From Brevibacillus migulae (GTDB lineage Bacteria; Bacillota; Bacilli; Brevibacillales; Brevibacillaceae), in assembly GCF_004521915.1 (NCBI RefSeq), contig NZ_SDKD01000001.1, positions 248,001 through 312,000 of the forward strand: a stretch of 64,000 nucleotides of DNA, read 5' to 3'. The notes below the pieces were generated by a model. That model did not search any database and had not been told where the DNA came from. It was given only the letters and a program-made list of their open reading frames with translations. This document shows, one piece after another, positions 8,632 through 16,812 of the stretch; the stretch's first letter is position 1, and the number at the start of each line of letters is the position of its first letter. Both the position numbers and the translations under genes were made by a program.

Positions 8632-9690
8632 TCAGCCGCTGCTGCCGGGTGCTGCCTGCAAGGCCGCGTGGTGGAAATGAACCTGCTCCAGCCACAGCTG
8701 GAACTGTCGCATGGCCAACCCTTGCTCGAGGGCATGCTGCGCCTTCAGCAGGCCTTCTTCCACAGTCGCGCAGGTCCCGGTGACCCACAGCCGCAGAGCG
8801 CTGTTCAAGAGCACCATATTGCGATAGGGCAATGCCGCTTCCTCTTTCAATACCGCTATTGCCGTATCCAGCTGCAGACGCGGTGTCCATTCGGTTTCAG
8901 GCAGTTCGGCTTTCAACCCGAGTGCTTCGGGATCGATCAGCAAAGGCTCGTAGGCATCGCCCTGAATCAGCAGGGTTCGGGTAGGCTTCTGGACGGATAC
9001 GTCTTCAGAGCCTTCCAACCCCTGCACGACAATTCCTTTTTTGATTCCCTGCTTGACCAGAAGCTGGGCCACTTTTTCAAACACGGTGCCATGGTAGACG
9101 CCGATCGCCATGAAAGGAGCATCCGAAAAGCGCATCAGCTTTTCCACCGTGTTAAATACCGTGCGTACCCCGATTTCGAGACGCAGCAGGCGCAGCGCCT
9201 GCAGATCCGGATGCCATAGTTCGGTTGCAGCAAAAAGGAATCCGCTCGCTTTTGCCGCCTGTGTATAGACTTCACGGGCCTCCTGCTGCAGGGGAAGCCC
9301 CAGCTCCCGGATCAAGTCGATGAGGGCAATGCCCCATTTTGGCGGCAAAGTCGGACTGCTGTGCAGGGTGACAGGCAATCCGCAAGCAGCCAGGACAAAG
9401 GCAACCGGAAAAGTCGCATAAAAGGACGTTCGTCTTCCATCATAAGGACCGGCGCAATCCAAACTGTTGGGAATCGTCACGGGGGAAATCGCCTGGCGAT
9501 AATGATCGATGAATGCCAGAATTTCTTCCATGGATTCCGTTTTGATCCGTTCTGCCATCAGAAAAGCGCCGATTTGCGCAGGAGTCGCTTTTCCCGTGCG
9601 AATCATTTCAGCCGCTTGCAGGGCCTGTTCATAGGTAAGATCTTTTGCTCCCCGTTTTCCGCGGCCAACCTCTTTTAACAGTTCCAGCAT
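8632..9690 (-). CDS. TrpD2-like anthranilate phosphoribosyltransferase family protein
   Basis: 352 residues of the glycosyltransferase family 3 fold: an N-terminal helical domain (LTYEQALQAAEMIRTGKATPAQIGAFLMAERIKTES) and the larger alpha/beta domain starting with LDCAGPYDGR. The canonical TrpD loop GTGGD and the KHGN motif are altered (DCAGPYDGRR, LHSS), so true anthranilate phosphoribosyl transfer is doubtful; it resembles the TrpD2/YbiB branch, whose reported members bind nucleic acids or have no known reaction. No other trp gene is nearby. It lies 22 bases downstream of the ANTAR regulator on the same strand, so the two form an operon divergent from nasA. A role in nitrate control is inferred only from position. 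Confidence 0.75.
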   Translation of the reverse strand: MLELLKEVGRGKRGAKDLTYEQALQAAEMIRTGKATPAQIGAFLMAERIKTESMEEILAFIDHYRQAISPVTIPNSLDCAGPYDGRRTSFYATFPVAFVLAACGLPVTLHSSPTLPPKWGIALIDLIRELGLPLQQEAREVYTQAAKASGFLFAATELWHPDLQALRLLRLEIGVRTVFNTVEKLMRFSDAPFMAIGVYHGTVFEKVAQLLVKQGIKKGIVVQGLEGSEDVSVQKPTRTLLIQGDAYEPLLIDPEALGLKAELPETEWTPRLQLDTAIAVLKEEAALPYRNMVLLNSALRLWVTGTCATVEEGLLKAQHALEQGLAMRQFQLWLEQVHFHHAALQAAPGSSG

Positions 9691-9712
9691 GGTTATCCCC
9701 CCCAGACTACGC

Positions 9713-10273
9713 TTAACCGTGAATCAACCGATAGACATTTACAATGGAACGGGCAACGTCGACCATTTTCTTGCGCTCATTCATCGCTTGCTGCCGCAGG
9801 AATTGATATGCCTGTTCCTCGGATATTTTTTTCAGCTCACACAGAATGCCTTTCGCTTGTTCGATCCATTTCCGCTCCTCCAACCGGTGCAGCAGGGCTT
9901 CTTTTTCCCGCGTGAGCTCCAGGCGTTTGGCATGTTGGCTGGCGGCTATATGAATGGACCACTGTATTTGCTGGGCGGACATGGAGGAAAACAAGATGCC
10001 GTCCGGCTGGATCTCTTTGGGAGCGGGGAGCGGATTGTTGGCTTCCTCGCACCACCAGATTACCGGCAGCACAGAGACGGCGAGCTGCTCCCAGGACCAG
10101 TTCTTCAGCGAAAGAAAGGAGACCGGCAAGATGACGGCGTGTGTGGCTGGCCGCAGCGGATGCACATCGGCGATCGAGGGAGCCAGCTTCACGTCATAAC
10201 CGGCTTGGGATAAGAGCGCAGCTGCGGGGTGGGATGGATGCGGGCCCGCAATTAAGGAAAGGGACTCGATCAT
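9713..10273 (-). CDS. ANTAR-domain antiterminator with pseudo-receiver (NasT-like)
   Basis: 186 residues. The ATG at 10273 has GGGAGG 9 bases upstream; the longer frame to 10333 lacks one. The C-terminus is a clear ANTAR RNA-binding domain (RKWIEQAKGILCELKKISEEQAYQFLRQQAM, with the conserved A-K-G and helix-helix pattern). A central coiled-coil (RLELTREKEALLHRLEERK) precedes it. The N-terminal 110 residues have a receiver-like alternation, but the position of the phospho-accepting Asp reads HAVILPVSF and the acidic pocket is missing, so phosphorylation control is unlikely. ANTAR proteins bind paired hairpins with hexaloops in leader RNA and prevent termination; such hairpins lie in the divergent nas leader (10462-10500). 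Confidence 0.88.
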   Translation of the reverse strand: MIESLSLIAGPHPSHPAAALLSQAGYDVKLAPSIADVHPLRPATHAVILPVSFLSLKNWSWEQLAVSVLPVIWWCEEANNPLPAPKEIQPDGILFSSMSAQQIQWSIHIAASQHAKRLELTREKEALLHRLEERKWIEQAKGILCELKKISEEQAYQFLRQQAMNERKKMVDVARSIVNVYRLIHG

Positions 10274-10390
10274 GACAGAATGCCTCCCGTTTTTCTGATT
10301 TTTCAAAAATAATAATGTAAGATAATATAACATAAAACTTTGGTGATGTCTGGATGTTTTTGGTTATTTTTTTGATAAACGCTTTTTTAA

Positions 10391-10407
10391 TGTTAAATTT
10401 CATAACA
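10391..10407. promoter_or_regulatory. GlnR/TnrA-type operator
   Basis: TGTTAAATTTCATAACA fits the TGTNA-N7-TNACA consensus exactly. Its centre is about 50 bases upstream of the start site predicted from the 10413-10441 promoter, the position from which TnrA activates nas genes in Bacillus subtilis. This implies induction during nitrogen limitation. Confidence 0.7.
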
Positions 10408-10412
10408 TGTAA

Positions 10413-10441
10413 TTGACAAATGTATTTCCATGTCATACACT
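10413..10441 (+). promoter_or_regulatory. nas operon promoter
   Basis: TTGACA (10413-10418), 17-base spacer, TACACT (10436-10441). Transcription should start near 10449, just ahead of the ANTAR hairpins. Confidence 0.75.
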
Positions 10442-10461
10442 GTTCCCAATAAAAAACGTGC

Positions 10462-10500
10462 GCGATACAACGGTGTATCGCAATTGGCAATGAGGCCTAT
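10462..10500 (+). ncRNA. ANTAR-responsive two-hairpin antiterminator in the nas leader
   Basis: Hairpin P1: GCGATAC (10462-10468), hexaloop AACGGT, GTATCGC (10475-10481). Hairpin P2: ATTGGC (10483-10488), hexaloop AATGAG, GCCTAT (10495-10500), with one T-T mismatch. Both loops have A at position 1 and G at position 4, the known ANTAR recognition signature. The 3' arm of P2 is also the start of the 5' arm of the downstream terminator, so P2 and the terminator exclude each other. This predicts read-through into nasA when the ANTAR protein holds P1-P2. Confidence 0.85.
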
Positions 10501-10528
10501 CCATGAACGCAATGGATAGGCTTTTTTT
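10495..10528 (+). terminator. nas leader attenuator terminator
   Basis: GCCTATCCAT (10495-10504) pairs perfectly with ATGGATAGGC (10512-10521) around a 7-base loop and is followed by seven T. It sits upstream of the nasA ribosome site and shares bases 10495-10500 with ANTAR hairpin P2. Confidence 0.9.
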
Positions 10529-10556
10529 GGTTTCATACAAAGAGGAGGGAAGTCCA

Positions 10557-11762
10557 ATGAAAAAAGGTTTTTGGAAAGAGGGGCATTGGCCGACGCTGCT
10601 AGGCTCTTTGCTTTACTTTGATGTCAGCTTCATGCTCTGGGTCATGCTGGGAGCGACAAGCGTGTTCATTACACAGGAGATTCCGATGACGCCGTCGCAG
10701 AAAGGCTTGATGGTTGCCATCCCGATTCTCGGCGGCTCCATCTTCCGCATTCTGATGGGGGTGCTGACCGATACGATCGGCGGCAGAAAAACGGCGATCC
10801 TGGGCATGTGTCTGACGATGATTCCGCTCGCAGCTTTATGGTTATTTGCCGGTTCGATTCCTGAGCTTTATGCATACGGGTTTTTGCTAGGGATTGCCGG
10901 AGCCAGCTTCGCGGCCGCTCTGCCGTTGGCCAGCCGCTGGTATCCTCCGCATTATCAAGGGCTCGTGATGGGAATAGCCGGAGCGGGGAATAGCGGTACG
11001 CTGTTTGCGACCTTGTTCGCCCCGCGATTGGCCAATTACTTCGGCGATTGGCATCCGGTGTTCGGTTTGGCGATGATTCCGCTGTTCGTGGTTATTGTGA
11101 CGTTTGTGTTGATCGCGAAGGATTCCCCGAATCAACCAGCTCCGAAAAAAGCGACTGAATATATGCAAGTGCTGAAAGAGAAGGATGCATGGCTGTTTAA
11201 CTTTTTCTACTTCATCACCTTTGGCGGTTTTGTCGGCATGACCAGTTTTCTGCCCATCTTCATCCATGACCAGTATGGATTGGATTCGGTGCGTACCGGG
11301 GATTTCGTGACGATGTGCGTGGTGGCCGGCAGCATATGCCGTCCGATCGGCGGATGGCTGGCAGACCGGGTCGGCGGCGTGGCAGTGCTCAAAGTATTGT
11401 TTTTCCTGATCGCGATCTTGCTCAGTGTCTCGTCCCAGCTGCTCCCTTTCTGGCTGCAAATGACGGTGCTGTTCCTGATCATGATGGGATACGGCATGGG
11501 AAATGGCGCTGTATTTCAGCTGGTGCCGCTGCGTTTCCAACAGGAAATTGGCGTCGTTACAGGGATTGTAGGCGCTGCAGGCGGTATCGGCGGTTTCTTC
11601 CTGCCGACCATCCTCGGGTTCTTCAAGGAATTGACGGGTACCTATACGGCTGGGTTGTTGTTTTTGACGATTATCGTATCGATTGCAGCCTGGATGATGC
11701 TGGCTGTGGGAGGGAGGTTCGCCTATGCGAGAAGAGAGCGGGTTGCAGAGCAACTTCCTTGA
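10557..11762 (+). CDS. nasA: Nitrate/nitrite transporter, MFS
   Basis: 401 residues, about 12 membrane segments, nitrate/nitrite porter branch of the major facilitator superfamily. The ATG at 10557 has AGAGGAGGG upstream; the in-frame ATG at 10503 lies in the terminator and is rejected. Family marks include [12 protein letters not shown] after helix 2 and the Gly-rich stretches [10 protein letters not shown] and [12 protein letters not shown], which are nitrate signature motifs. It is the first gene of the assimilation operon and overlaps nasC by 38 bases. A second, NarK-type paralogue under Fnr boxes lies at 54493, so this copy serves assimilation and that one probably respiration. Confidence 0.93.
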   Translation: MKKGFWKEGHWPTLLGSLLYFDVSFMLWVMLGATSVFITQEIPMTPSQKGLMVAIPILGGSIFRILMGVLTDTIGGRKTAILGMCLTMIPLAALWLFAGSIPELYAYGFLLGIAGASFAAALPLASRWYPPHYQGLVMGIAGAGNSGTLFATLFAPRLANYFGDWHPVFGLAMIPLFVVIVTFVLIAKDSPNQPAPKKATEYMQVLKEKDAWLFNFFYFITFGGFVGMTSFLPIFIHDQYGLDSVRTGDFVTMCVVAGSICRPIGGWLADRVGGVAVLKVLFFLIAILLSVSSQLLPFWLQMTVLFLIMMGYGMGNGAVFQLVPLRFQQEIGVVTGIVGAAGGIGGFFLPTILGFFKELTGTYTAGLLFLTIIVSIAAWMMLAVGGRFAYARRERVAEQLP

Positions 11763-13938
11763 CCATTTCCGCGACCTGGCCAGCAAGTATTCGCGTACCG
11801 AAACCGCTCTGTCCCAATGCCCGTACTGCAGCATGCAATGCAGCATGCAGGTGCATAAAGAACACTCCTACTATTCATCTCGTCATGTCATCACACCGCA
11901 TAAAGCCGATCCCGTCAATCAAGGCAGAATGTGCGTAAAAGGGATGGAGTCCCATACTCCGGCATTGGATAAAGGCCGATTGCAGACGCCGCTCCTGCGC
12001 CGCAACGGCAAGCATGTGCCCGTCTCATGGAAGACAGCGATGGATTGGTTTGGACGAAAAATCAAAATGCTGCAAAGACAGTATGGCAAGGATGCCGTCA
12101 GCGTCTATGGCGGCGGCTCCTTGACCAATGAGGAGAGCTATTTGCTCGGGAAATTTGCCCGTGTCGCCCTGCAGACCAGACATATCGACTACAATGGCCG
12201 CTTTTGCATGTCGTCGGCTGCATCCGCGAGCAATCAAGTGTTCGGCATCGACCGGGGCATGACCAATCCGCTTTCGGACCTGCTGCTAACCAAATGCGTC
12301 ATCCTGGCAGGCACGAACATCGCGGACTGCCAGCCGACGATGATGGCCTATCTGCGCAAAGCGAAGGCCAATGGCGCAGTGATCATCGCGATTGATCCGC
12401 GGGTCACCGGCACGACCAAAATCGCCGATCTGCATTTGCAATTGAAGCCGGGAACAGATGCGATTCTGGCAAGCGGTCTGTTGAAGGTGATCGTGGATGA
12501 AGGTTTTGTAAACGAGACCTTTGTCCAGCAACATACGACAGGTGCGGAGGAACTGCTCGAGCACCTGCGCAGCATCGATCTGCAGCAGGTGGCCGCCATT
12601 ACCGGTGTTCCTGTCGATATGATCGGCTTGGCCGCCCGCGCTTACGGAAAAGCGGAAAGCGGCATGCTTTTCACGGCGCGAGGGGTCGAACAGCATGCCA
12701 CGGGTGTGAAAAATGTATGCAGCTATCTCAATATGGTCCTGTTGACGGGCAAAATCGGCTCACCGGGCAATGGCTATGGCGCTGTCACGGGTCAGGCCAA
12801 CGGGCAAGGCGGACGTGAGCATGGCCAGAAGGCGGATCAGCTGCCGGGCTATCGCTTGATCGAGAATCCGGAGCATCGCCGCCACATCGCACAGGTGTGG
12901 GGGATCAAAGAGAGCAAGCTCCCGCGTAAAGGGATTCCGGCTTACGAGCTGTTTCCCGCGATCATGCGGGGCGACATCCGCAGTATGATCGTGCTCTCCT
13001 CCAATCCGGTCGTGTCCAACCCGAATGCCCACCTGGTGGAGGAAGCCTTGAAAAGGCTGGATGCTTTGATTGTCATCGACTTGTATTATTCGGAGACCGC
13101 CAAGCTGGCCGACCTGATCCTGCCCGGTTCCTCCCATCTGGAGGACGAAGGGACGATGACGACATTGGAAGGCAGGGTCACGCTGCGCAGGGCCGTCAGT
13201 CCGCTTCCTGGCAAGGCGAGGCTGGATTGGCAGATCCTGTGCGACATGGCGGTGGCCCTCGGAAAAAGAAAAGGGTTCTCCTACGCATCGGCAGAGGAGA
13301 TTTTCGAGGAGCTGCGGATCGCCAGCAAGGGAGGAATCGCCGACTATTCCGGCATCACCTATGCACGGATGGAGCAGGAAAACGGGGTATTCTGGCCGTG
13401 CAAAAGGGAAGAGGAGGCGGGAGTGGTCCGGCTGTTTGAGGATGGGCGGTTCTATCATGCGGATGGCAAAGCCCGCCTCATCGCCGTATCCCGGACGCTT
13501 CCCGCAGAGCCTACGGATGACAAATTCCCGATCATTCTTACTACGGGCCGCGTCATGCAGCATTACCTCAGCGGGGTCCAGACCAGGCGGACACCGGCAC
13601 TACGGGAAAAAGTGCCCGAGCCATTTGTGCAGATTCATCCCGACACCGCGAGGAAGTGCGGGCTGCAGGAGGGAGAGCGGGCAAGGCTAGTATCCAGACG
13701 GGGAGAAATTCAGCTGGCGGTCCGGTTTTCAGCCGACATTCGCACCGATACGGTTTTCGTTCCGTTTCACTGGGGAGATGAGCAGTGCATCAATCGTTTG
13801 ACACTGCCGACGATGGATCCGCAGAGCGGCATGCCATCCTTCAAGGCATGTGCAGTGCGCGTAGAGCCGATTCACGCGACCATTCAAGGAGAGGAGCAGA
13901 TGGAAGATGAAAAAGAAAAAGTTGTTGCTTATCGGTAA
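11725..13938 (+). CDS. nasC: Assimilatory nitrate reductase catalytic subunit
   Basis: 737 residues, molybdopterin oxidoreductase of the NasC/NapA group, reducing nitrate to nitrite in the cytoplasm. The N-terminal [4Fe-4S] site is Cys32, Cys35, Cys39 and Cys70 (QCPYCSMQC and GRMCVKG). The molybdenum cofactor domains follow, with [22 protein letters not shown] and the C-terminal dinucleotide-binding beta barrel ([19 protein letters not shown]). There is no Tat signal, as expected for the assimilatory enzyme. It overlaps nasA upstream and nirB downstream. The Bacillus electron-transfer partner NasB is not encoded in this window, so its reductant is unclear. Confidence 0.93.
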   Translation: MREESGLQSNFLDHFRDLASKYSRTETALSQCPYCSMQCSMQVHKEHSYYSSRHVITPHKADPVNQGRMCVKGMESHTPALDKGRLQTPLLRRNGKHVPVSWKTAMDWFGRKIKMLQRQYGKDAVSVYGGGSLTNEESYLLGKFARVALQTRHIDYNGRFCMSSAASASNQVFGIDRGMTNPLSDLLLTKCVILAGTNIADCQPTMMAYLRKAKANGAVIIAIDPRVTGTTKIADLHLQLKPGTDAILASGLLKVIVDEGFVNETFVQQHTTGAEELLEHLRSIDLQQVAAITGVPVDMIGLAARAYGKAESGMLFTARGVEQHATGVKNVCSYLNMVLLTGKIGSPGNGYGAVTGQANGQGGREHGQKADQLPGYRLIENPEHRRHIAQVWGIKESKLPRKGIPAYELFPAIMRGDIRSMIVLSSNPVVSNPNAHLVEEALKRLDALIVIDLYYSETAKLADLILPGSSHLEDEGTMTTLEGRVTLRRAVSPLPGKARLDWQILCDMAVALGKRKGFSYASAEEIFEELRIASKGGIADYSGITYARMEQENGVFWPCKREEEAGVVRLFEDGRFYHADGKARLIAVSRTLPAEPTDDKFPIILTTGRVMQHYLSGVQTRRTPALREKVPEPFVQIHPDTARKCGLQEGERARLVSRRGEIQLAVRFSADIRTDTVFVPFHWGDEQCINRLTLPTMDPQSGMPSFKACAVRVEPIHATIQGEEQMEDEKEKVVAYR

Positions 13939-16339
13939 TGGGATGGCGGGGGTCAACGTCATTGAGCACATCCTGAAGCTGGCCGACGATCGATTTGAGA
14001 TCACCATTTTTGGCAAAGAACCGCATCCCAACTACAATCGGATCCTGCTTTCCTCCGTCCTGGCGGGAGAAGCGCAGATGCAGGAGATCGTCCTGAACGA
14101 CTGGGAGTGGTATGGAGAGCGGGGCATCCGGCTGCATACGGGAATCGAAGTCACACAGATTGATACCGATGCCAAAAAAGTGTACACGGACGCTGGCATG
14201 GAAGCGGATTATGACGAGCTGATCATCGCGACAGGCTCCCTTCCTTTCATGCTGCCGGTGCCGGGGGCAGATAAAGAAGGGGTCATTGCCTTTCGGGATA
14301 TCAAGGATACCGAGACGATGATCGAGACAGCGAAGCACTATCGGAATGCCGTCGTGATCGGGGGAGGTCTGCTCGGTCTGGAGGCAGCCCGTGGATTATT
14401 GCATTTGAATATGAACGTGTCTGTCGTCCATCTCATGGATACGTTGATGGAGAGACAGCTGGACCCGACCGCTGCCAAAATGCTGCAAGCGGAGCTGGAG
14501 CAGCAAGGGATGAAGTTCCTTCTGGAAAAACAGACAGCCGAGTTGCTTGGGGAAGAGCGGGTCACGGCCGTGCAATTCAAGGACGGCACGACAGCTCCTG
14601 CTGATCTGGTAGTGATGGCGGTTGGGATTCGTCCCAATGTCGGGTTGGCCAAAGCTAGCGGCATCGAGGTCAATCGGGGGATCGTCGTCAATGACTGGAT
14701 GGAAACGAGCGTCCCGCATGTCTATGCTGTCGGCGAGTGTGCAGAGCACCAAGGCATCGTCTATGGCCTGGTGGCGCCGCTGTGGGAGCAAGGAGCCGTG
14801 CTTGCGAAGCACCTGTGCGGTGTCGAAACCGCTCCTTACAAAGGCTCGGTCGTCTCCACAAAATTAAAGATTTCCGGGGTCGATGTCTTTTCCGCCGGTG
14901 ATTTTACCGATCGCCCGGACCGCCGCGCGATTCGTGTCCATGATGAGTGGACGGGGATCTACAAAAAGCTGGTGATTCAGGATGGCAAGATTGTAGGCAG
15001 CGTCCTCTTCGGGGACACCTCGGACAGCTCGCGCGTGTTCAAATGGGTACGGGAGCAGGCGGAATTAACTCCCGAGATCCATGGCCTCTTTACGGGGGTG
15101 GGCGCTCAAAAGGAAACAGGGAACGGGGGCTCCGTCGTAGCCTCGATGGCGGACGACGAGCTCATTTGCGGATGCAATGGGGTCACGAAAGGAGCGATTG
15201 TCACTGCGATCAAGGACAAAAATCTCTCGACGGTAGACGAGATCAAAGGATGCACGGGAGCTTCCCGTTCTTGCGGGGGCTGCAAGCCGCTCGTCGCGCA
15301 GCTGCTCCAGCATGTGAAGGGCGAAGAGTATGCAGCTGATCAGGCGCCGGAGGAAGCGGTCTGCTCTTGCACGACGCTTACCCGCGATCAGGTGGTGCAG
15401 GCGATCCGCGAACAGCACCTGACCCACACGCGCGAAGTGATGCATGTGCTGGGATGGAAAAATGAAGAAGGCTGCTCCAAATGCCGCCCTGCGCTGAACT
15501 ATTACATCGGCATGGTCTGGCCCGAGGAGCACGAGGATGAGCGGACATCTCGCTTTGTGAATGAGCGGATGCATGCCAATATTCAAAATGACGGGACCTA
15601 CTCGGTCGTACCGCGGATGTATGGCGGTGTATCCACGCCCGAGGAGCTGCGCCGGATTGCCGATGTGGCTGAAAAATACAAGGTGCGCATGGTCAAATTG
15701 ACTGGCGGACAGCGAATTGACCTGCTGGGTGTGAAAAAGGAAGACCTGCCTGCCATCTGGAGCGAGCTGGGCATGCCTTCTGGGTACGCGTACGGCAAGG
15801 CGGTGCGAACCGTCAAAACATGTGTCGGAGAAAGCTTCTGCCGCTTCGGTACGCAAAACTCCATTCAAATGGGGATTGACATCGAAAAACGGTTTGAACG
15901 GCTGCAGACCCCGGCAAAAGTCAAAATGGCCGTATCGGCTTGCCCGCGCAACTGTGCGGAATCGGGCATCAAGGATCTCGGAGTCGTGGGTGTTGACGGC
16001 GGCTGGGAGCTGTATGTAGGCGGCAATGGCGGCGTCAAGCTGCGGGCCGGCGATCTGCTGTGCAAGGTGAAGACCTCTGAGGAGGTGTTGGAAATCACCG
16101 GGGCATATCTCCAATATTATCGGGAAACCGGGCGTTACGGAGAACGGACTTCCGAATGGGTGGAACGGTTAGGCCTCACCGCGATTCGCCAAGCGGTCGT
16201 GGAAGACCGGGAATATCGCCGGGAGCTGCTGGCACGGGTCGACGTGGCATTGGCTCAGCTCTCCGATCCATGGCAGGAGGTCACGCAAAATGAACGACTG
16301 CGCAAAACCATGTACGAAGAGATACACGTCTCGCCATAA
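13907..16339 (+). CDS. nirB: Nitrite reductase (NADH) large subunit
   Basis: 810 residues, the usual NirB/NasD length; reduces nitrite to ammonium with NAD(P)H electrons. Domains in order: FAD/NAD oxidoreductase ([19 protein letters not shown] at the N-terminus, second Rossmann motif VVIGGGLLGLEAARGL), two BFD-like [2Fe-2S] domains (ICGCNGVTKGAI with CGGC, then CSCTTLTRDQ with CSKC), the sulfite/nitrite reductase ferredoxin-like half, and the siroheme/[4Fe-4S] site CVGESFC plus CPRNC. All four siroheme-cluster cysteines are present. The start overlaps the end of nasC by 32 bases. Confidence 0.95.
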   Translation: MKKKKLLLIGNGMAGVNVIEHILKLADDRFEITIFGKEPHPNYNRILLSSVLAGEAQMQEIVLNDWEWYGERGIRLHTGIEVTQIDTDAKKVYTDAGMEADYDELIIATGSLPFMLPVPGADKEGVIAFRDIKDTETMIETAKHYRNAVVIGGGLLGLEAARGLLHLNMNVSVVHLMDTLMERQLDPTAAKMLQAELEQQGMKFLLEKQTAELLGEERVTAVQFKDGTTAPADLVVMAVGIRPNVGLAKASGIEVNRGIVVNDWMETSVPHVYAVGECAEHQGIVYGLVAPLWEQGAVLAKHLCGVETAPYKGSVVSTKLKISGVDVFSAGDFTDRPDRRAIRVHDEWTGIYKKLVIQDGKIVGSVLFGDTSDSSRVFKWVREQAELTPEIHGLFTGVGAQKETGNGGSVVASMADDELICGCNGVTKGAIVTAIKDKNLSTVDEIKGCTGASRSCGGCKPLVAQLLQHVKGEEYAADQAPEEAVCSCTTLTRDQVVQAIREQHLTHTREVMHVLGWKNEEGCSKCRPALNYYIGMVWPEEHEDERTSRFVNERMHANIQNDGTYSVVPRMYGGVSTPEELRRIADVAEKYKVRMVKLTGGQRIDLLGVKKEDLPAIWSELGMPSGYAYGKAVRTVKTCVGESFCRFGTQNSIQMGIDIEKRFERLQTPAKVKMAVSACPRNCAESGIKDLGVVGVDGGWELYVGGNGGVKLRAGDLLCKVKTSEEVLEITGAYLQYYRETGRYGERTSEWVERLGLTAIRQAVVEDREYRRELLARVDVALAQLSDPWQEVTQNERLRKTMYEEIHVSP

Positions 16340-16366
16340 GAGTGGCAAAGAAGGGAGAGGGGCAGC

Positions 16367-16687
16367 TTGAAACAAGTAATCGTGGGAAATCTCGGAGAAA
16401 TTCCGCCAGCCAGCGGCAAGGTCGTTCACATAGGGGATCAGGAAATCGTCATTTTCCGATTGTCAACCGGGGAGTATCGGGCGGTGGAAAACCGTTGTCC
16501 ACATAAAGGCGGGCCGCTGGCGGAAGGGATCATCAGCGGGAAGTTTGTCTATTGTCCGCTGCATGATTGGAAAGTAAGTCTGGAGGATGGAAAGGTACAA
16601 GCGCCGGATCATGGATGTGTCCAAACGTATCCGATCCGGTTGCGGGATGGCATGCTGTGCATCGAGATGGTTGAGCAGCTGCAATAG
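16367..16687 (+). CDS. nirD: Nitrite reductase (NADH) small subunit, Rieske type
   Basis: 106 residues starting at a TTG with AGGGAGAGGGG upstream. It is a Rieske-fold NirD/NasE protein that completes the NADH-nitrite reductase. Both halves of the [2Fe-2S] site are intact: Cys44-x-His46 (CPHKGG) and Cys63-x2-His66 (CPLHDW). It is the last gene of the nas operon, 27 bases after nirB. Confidence 0.92.
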   Translation: MKQVIVGNLGEIPPASGKVVHIGDQEIVIFRLSTGEYRAVENRCPHKGGPLAEGIISGKFVYCPLHDWKVSLEDGKVQAPDHGCVQTYPIRLRDGMLCIEMVEQLQ

Positions 16688-16700
16688 CGTCAGATGGAAG

Positions 16701-16733
16701 AAAAGCTCCGTCAAAGCTTTGGCGGAGCTTTTT
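16701..16733 (+). terminator. nas operon terminator, hairpin family copy 3
   Basis: AAAAGCTCCGTCAAAG pairs with CTTTGGCGGAGCTTTT with a single G-T wobble and ends in a T-run. Its core (16704-16729) belongs to the dispersed hairpin family. Confidence 0.85.
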
Positions 16734-16752
16734 GGAATGGCAAATCACAAGT

Positions 16753-16796
16753 AGCCCCTCCCAGACAAGCGAATGGCGCTTGCCCAAAGAGGGGCT
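16753..16796 (-). terminator. Probable terminator of the MEDS kinase gene
   Basis: AGCCCCTC (16753-16760) pairs with GAGGGGCT (16789-16796), with an inner AAGCG/CGCTT stem. The T-run on the minus strand is weak. Confidence 0.45.
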
Positions 16797-16812
16797 GTTC
16801 GACCAACTATTT

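Noticed and set aside
7527..8735. 402-codon minus-strand ORF opposite the beta-galactosidase
   Set aside because: Antisense shadow; crosses the convergent terminator at 8572 and has no recognisable domain.
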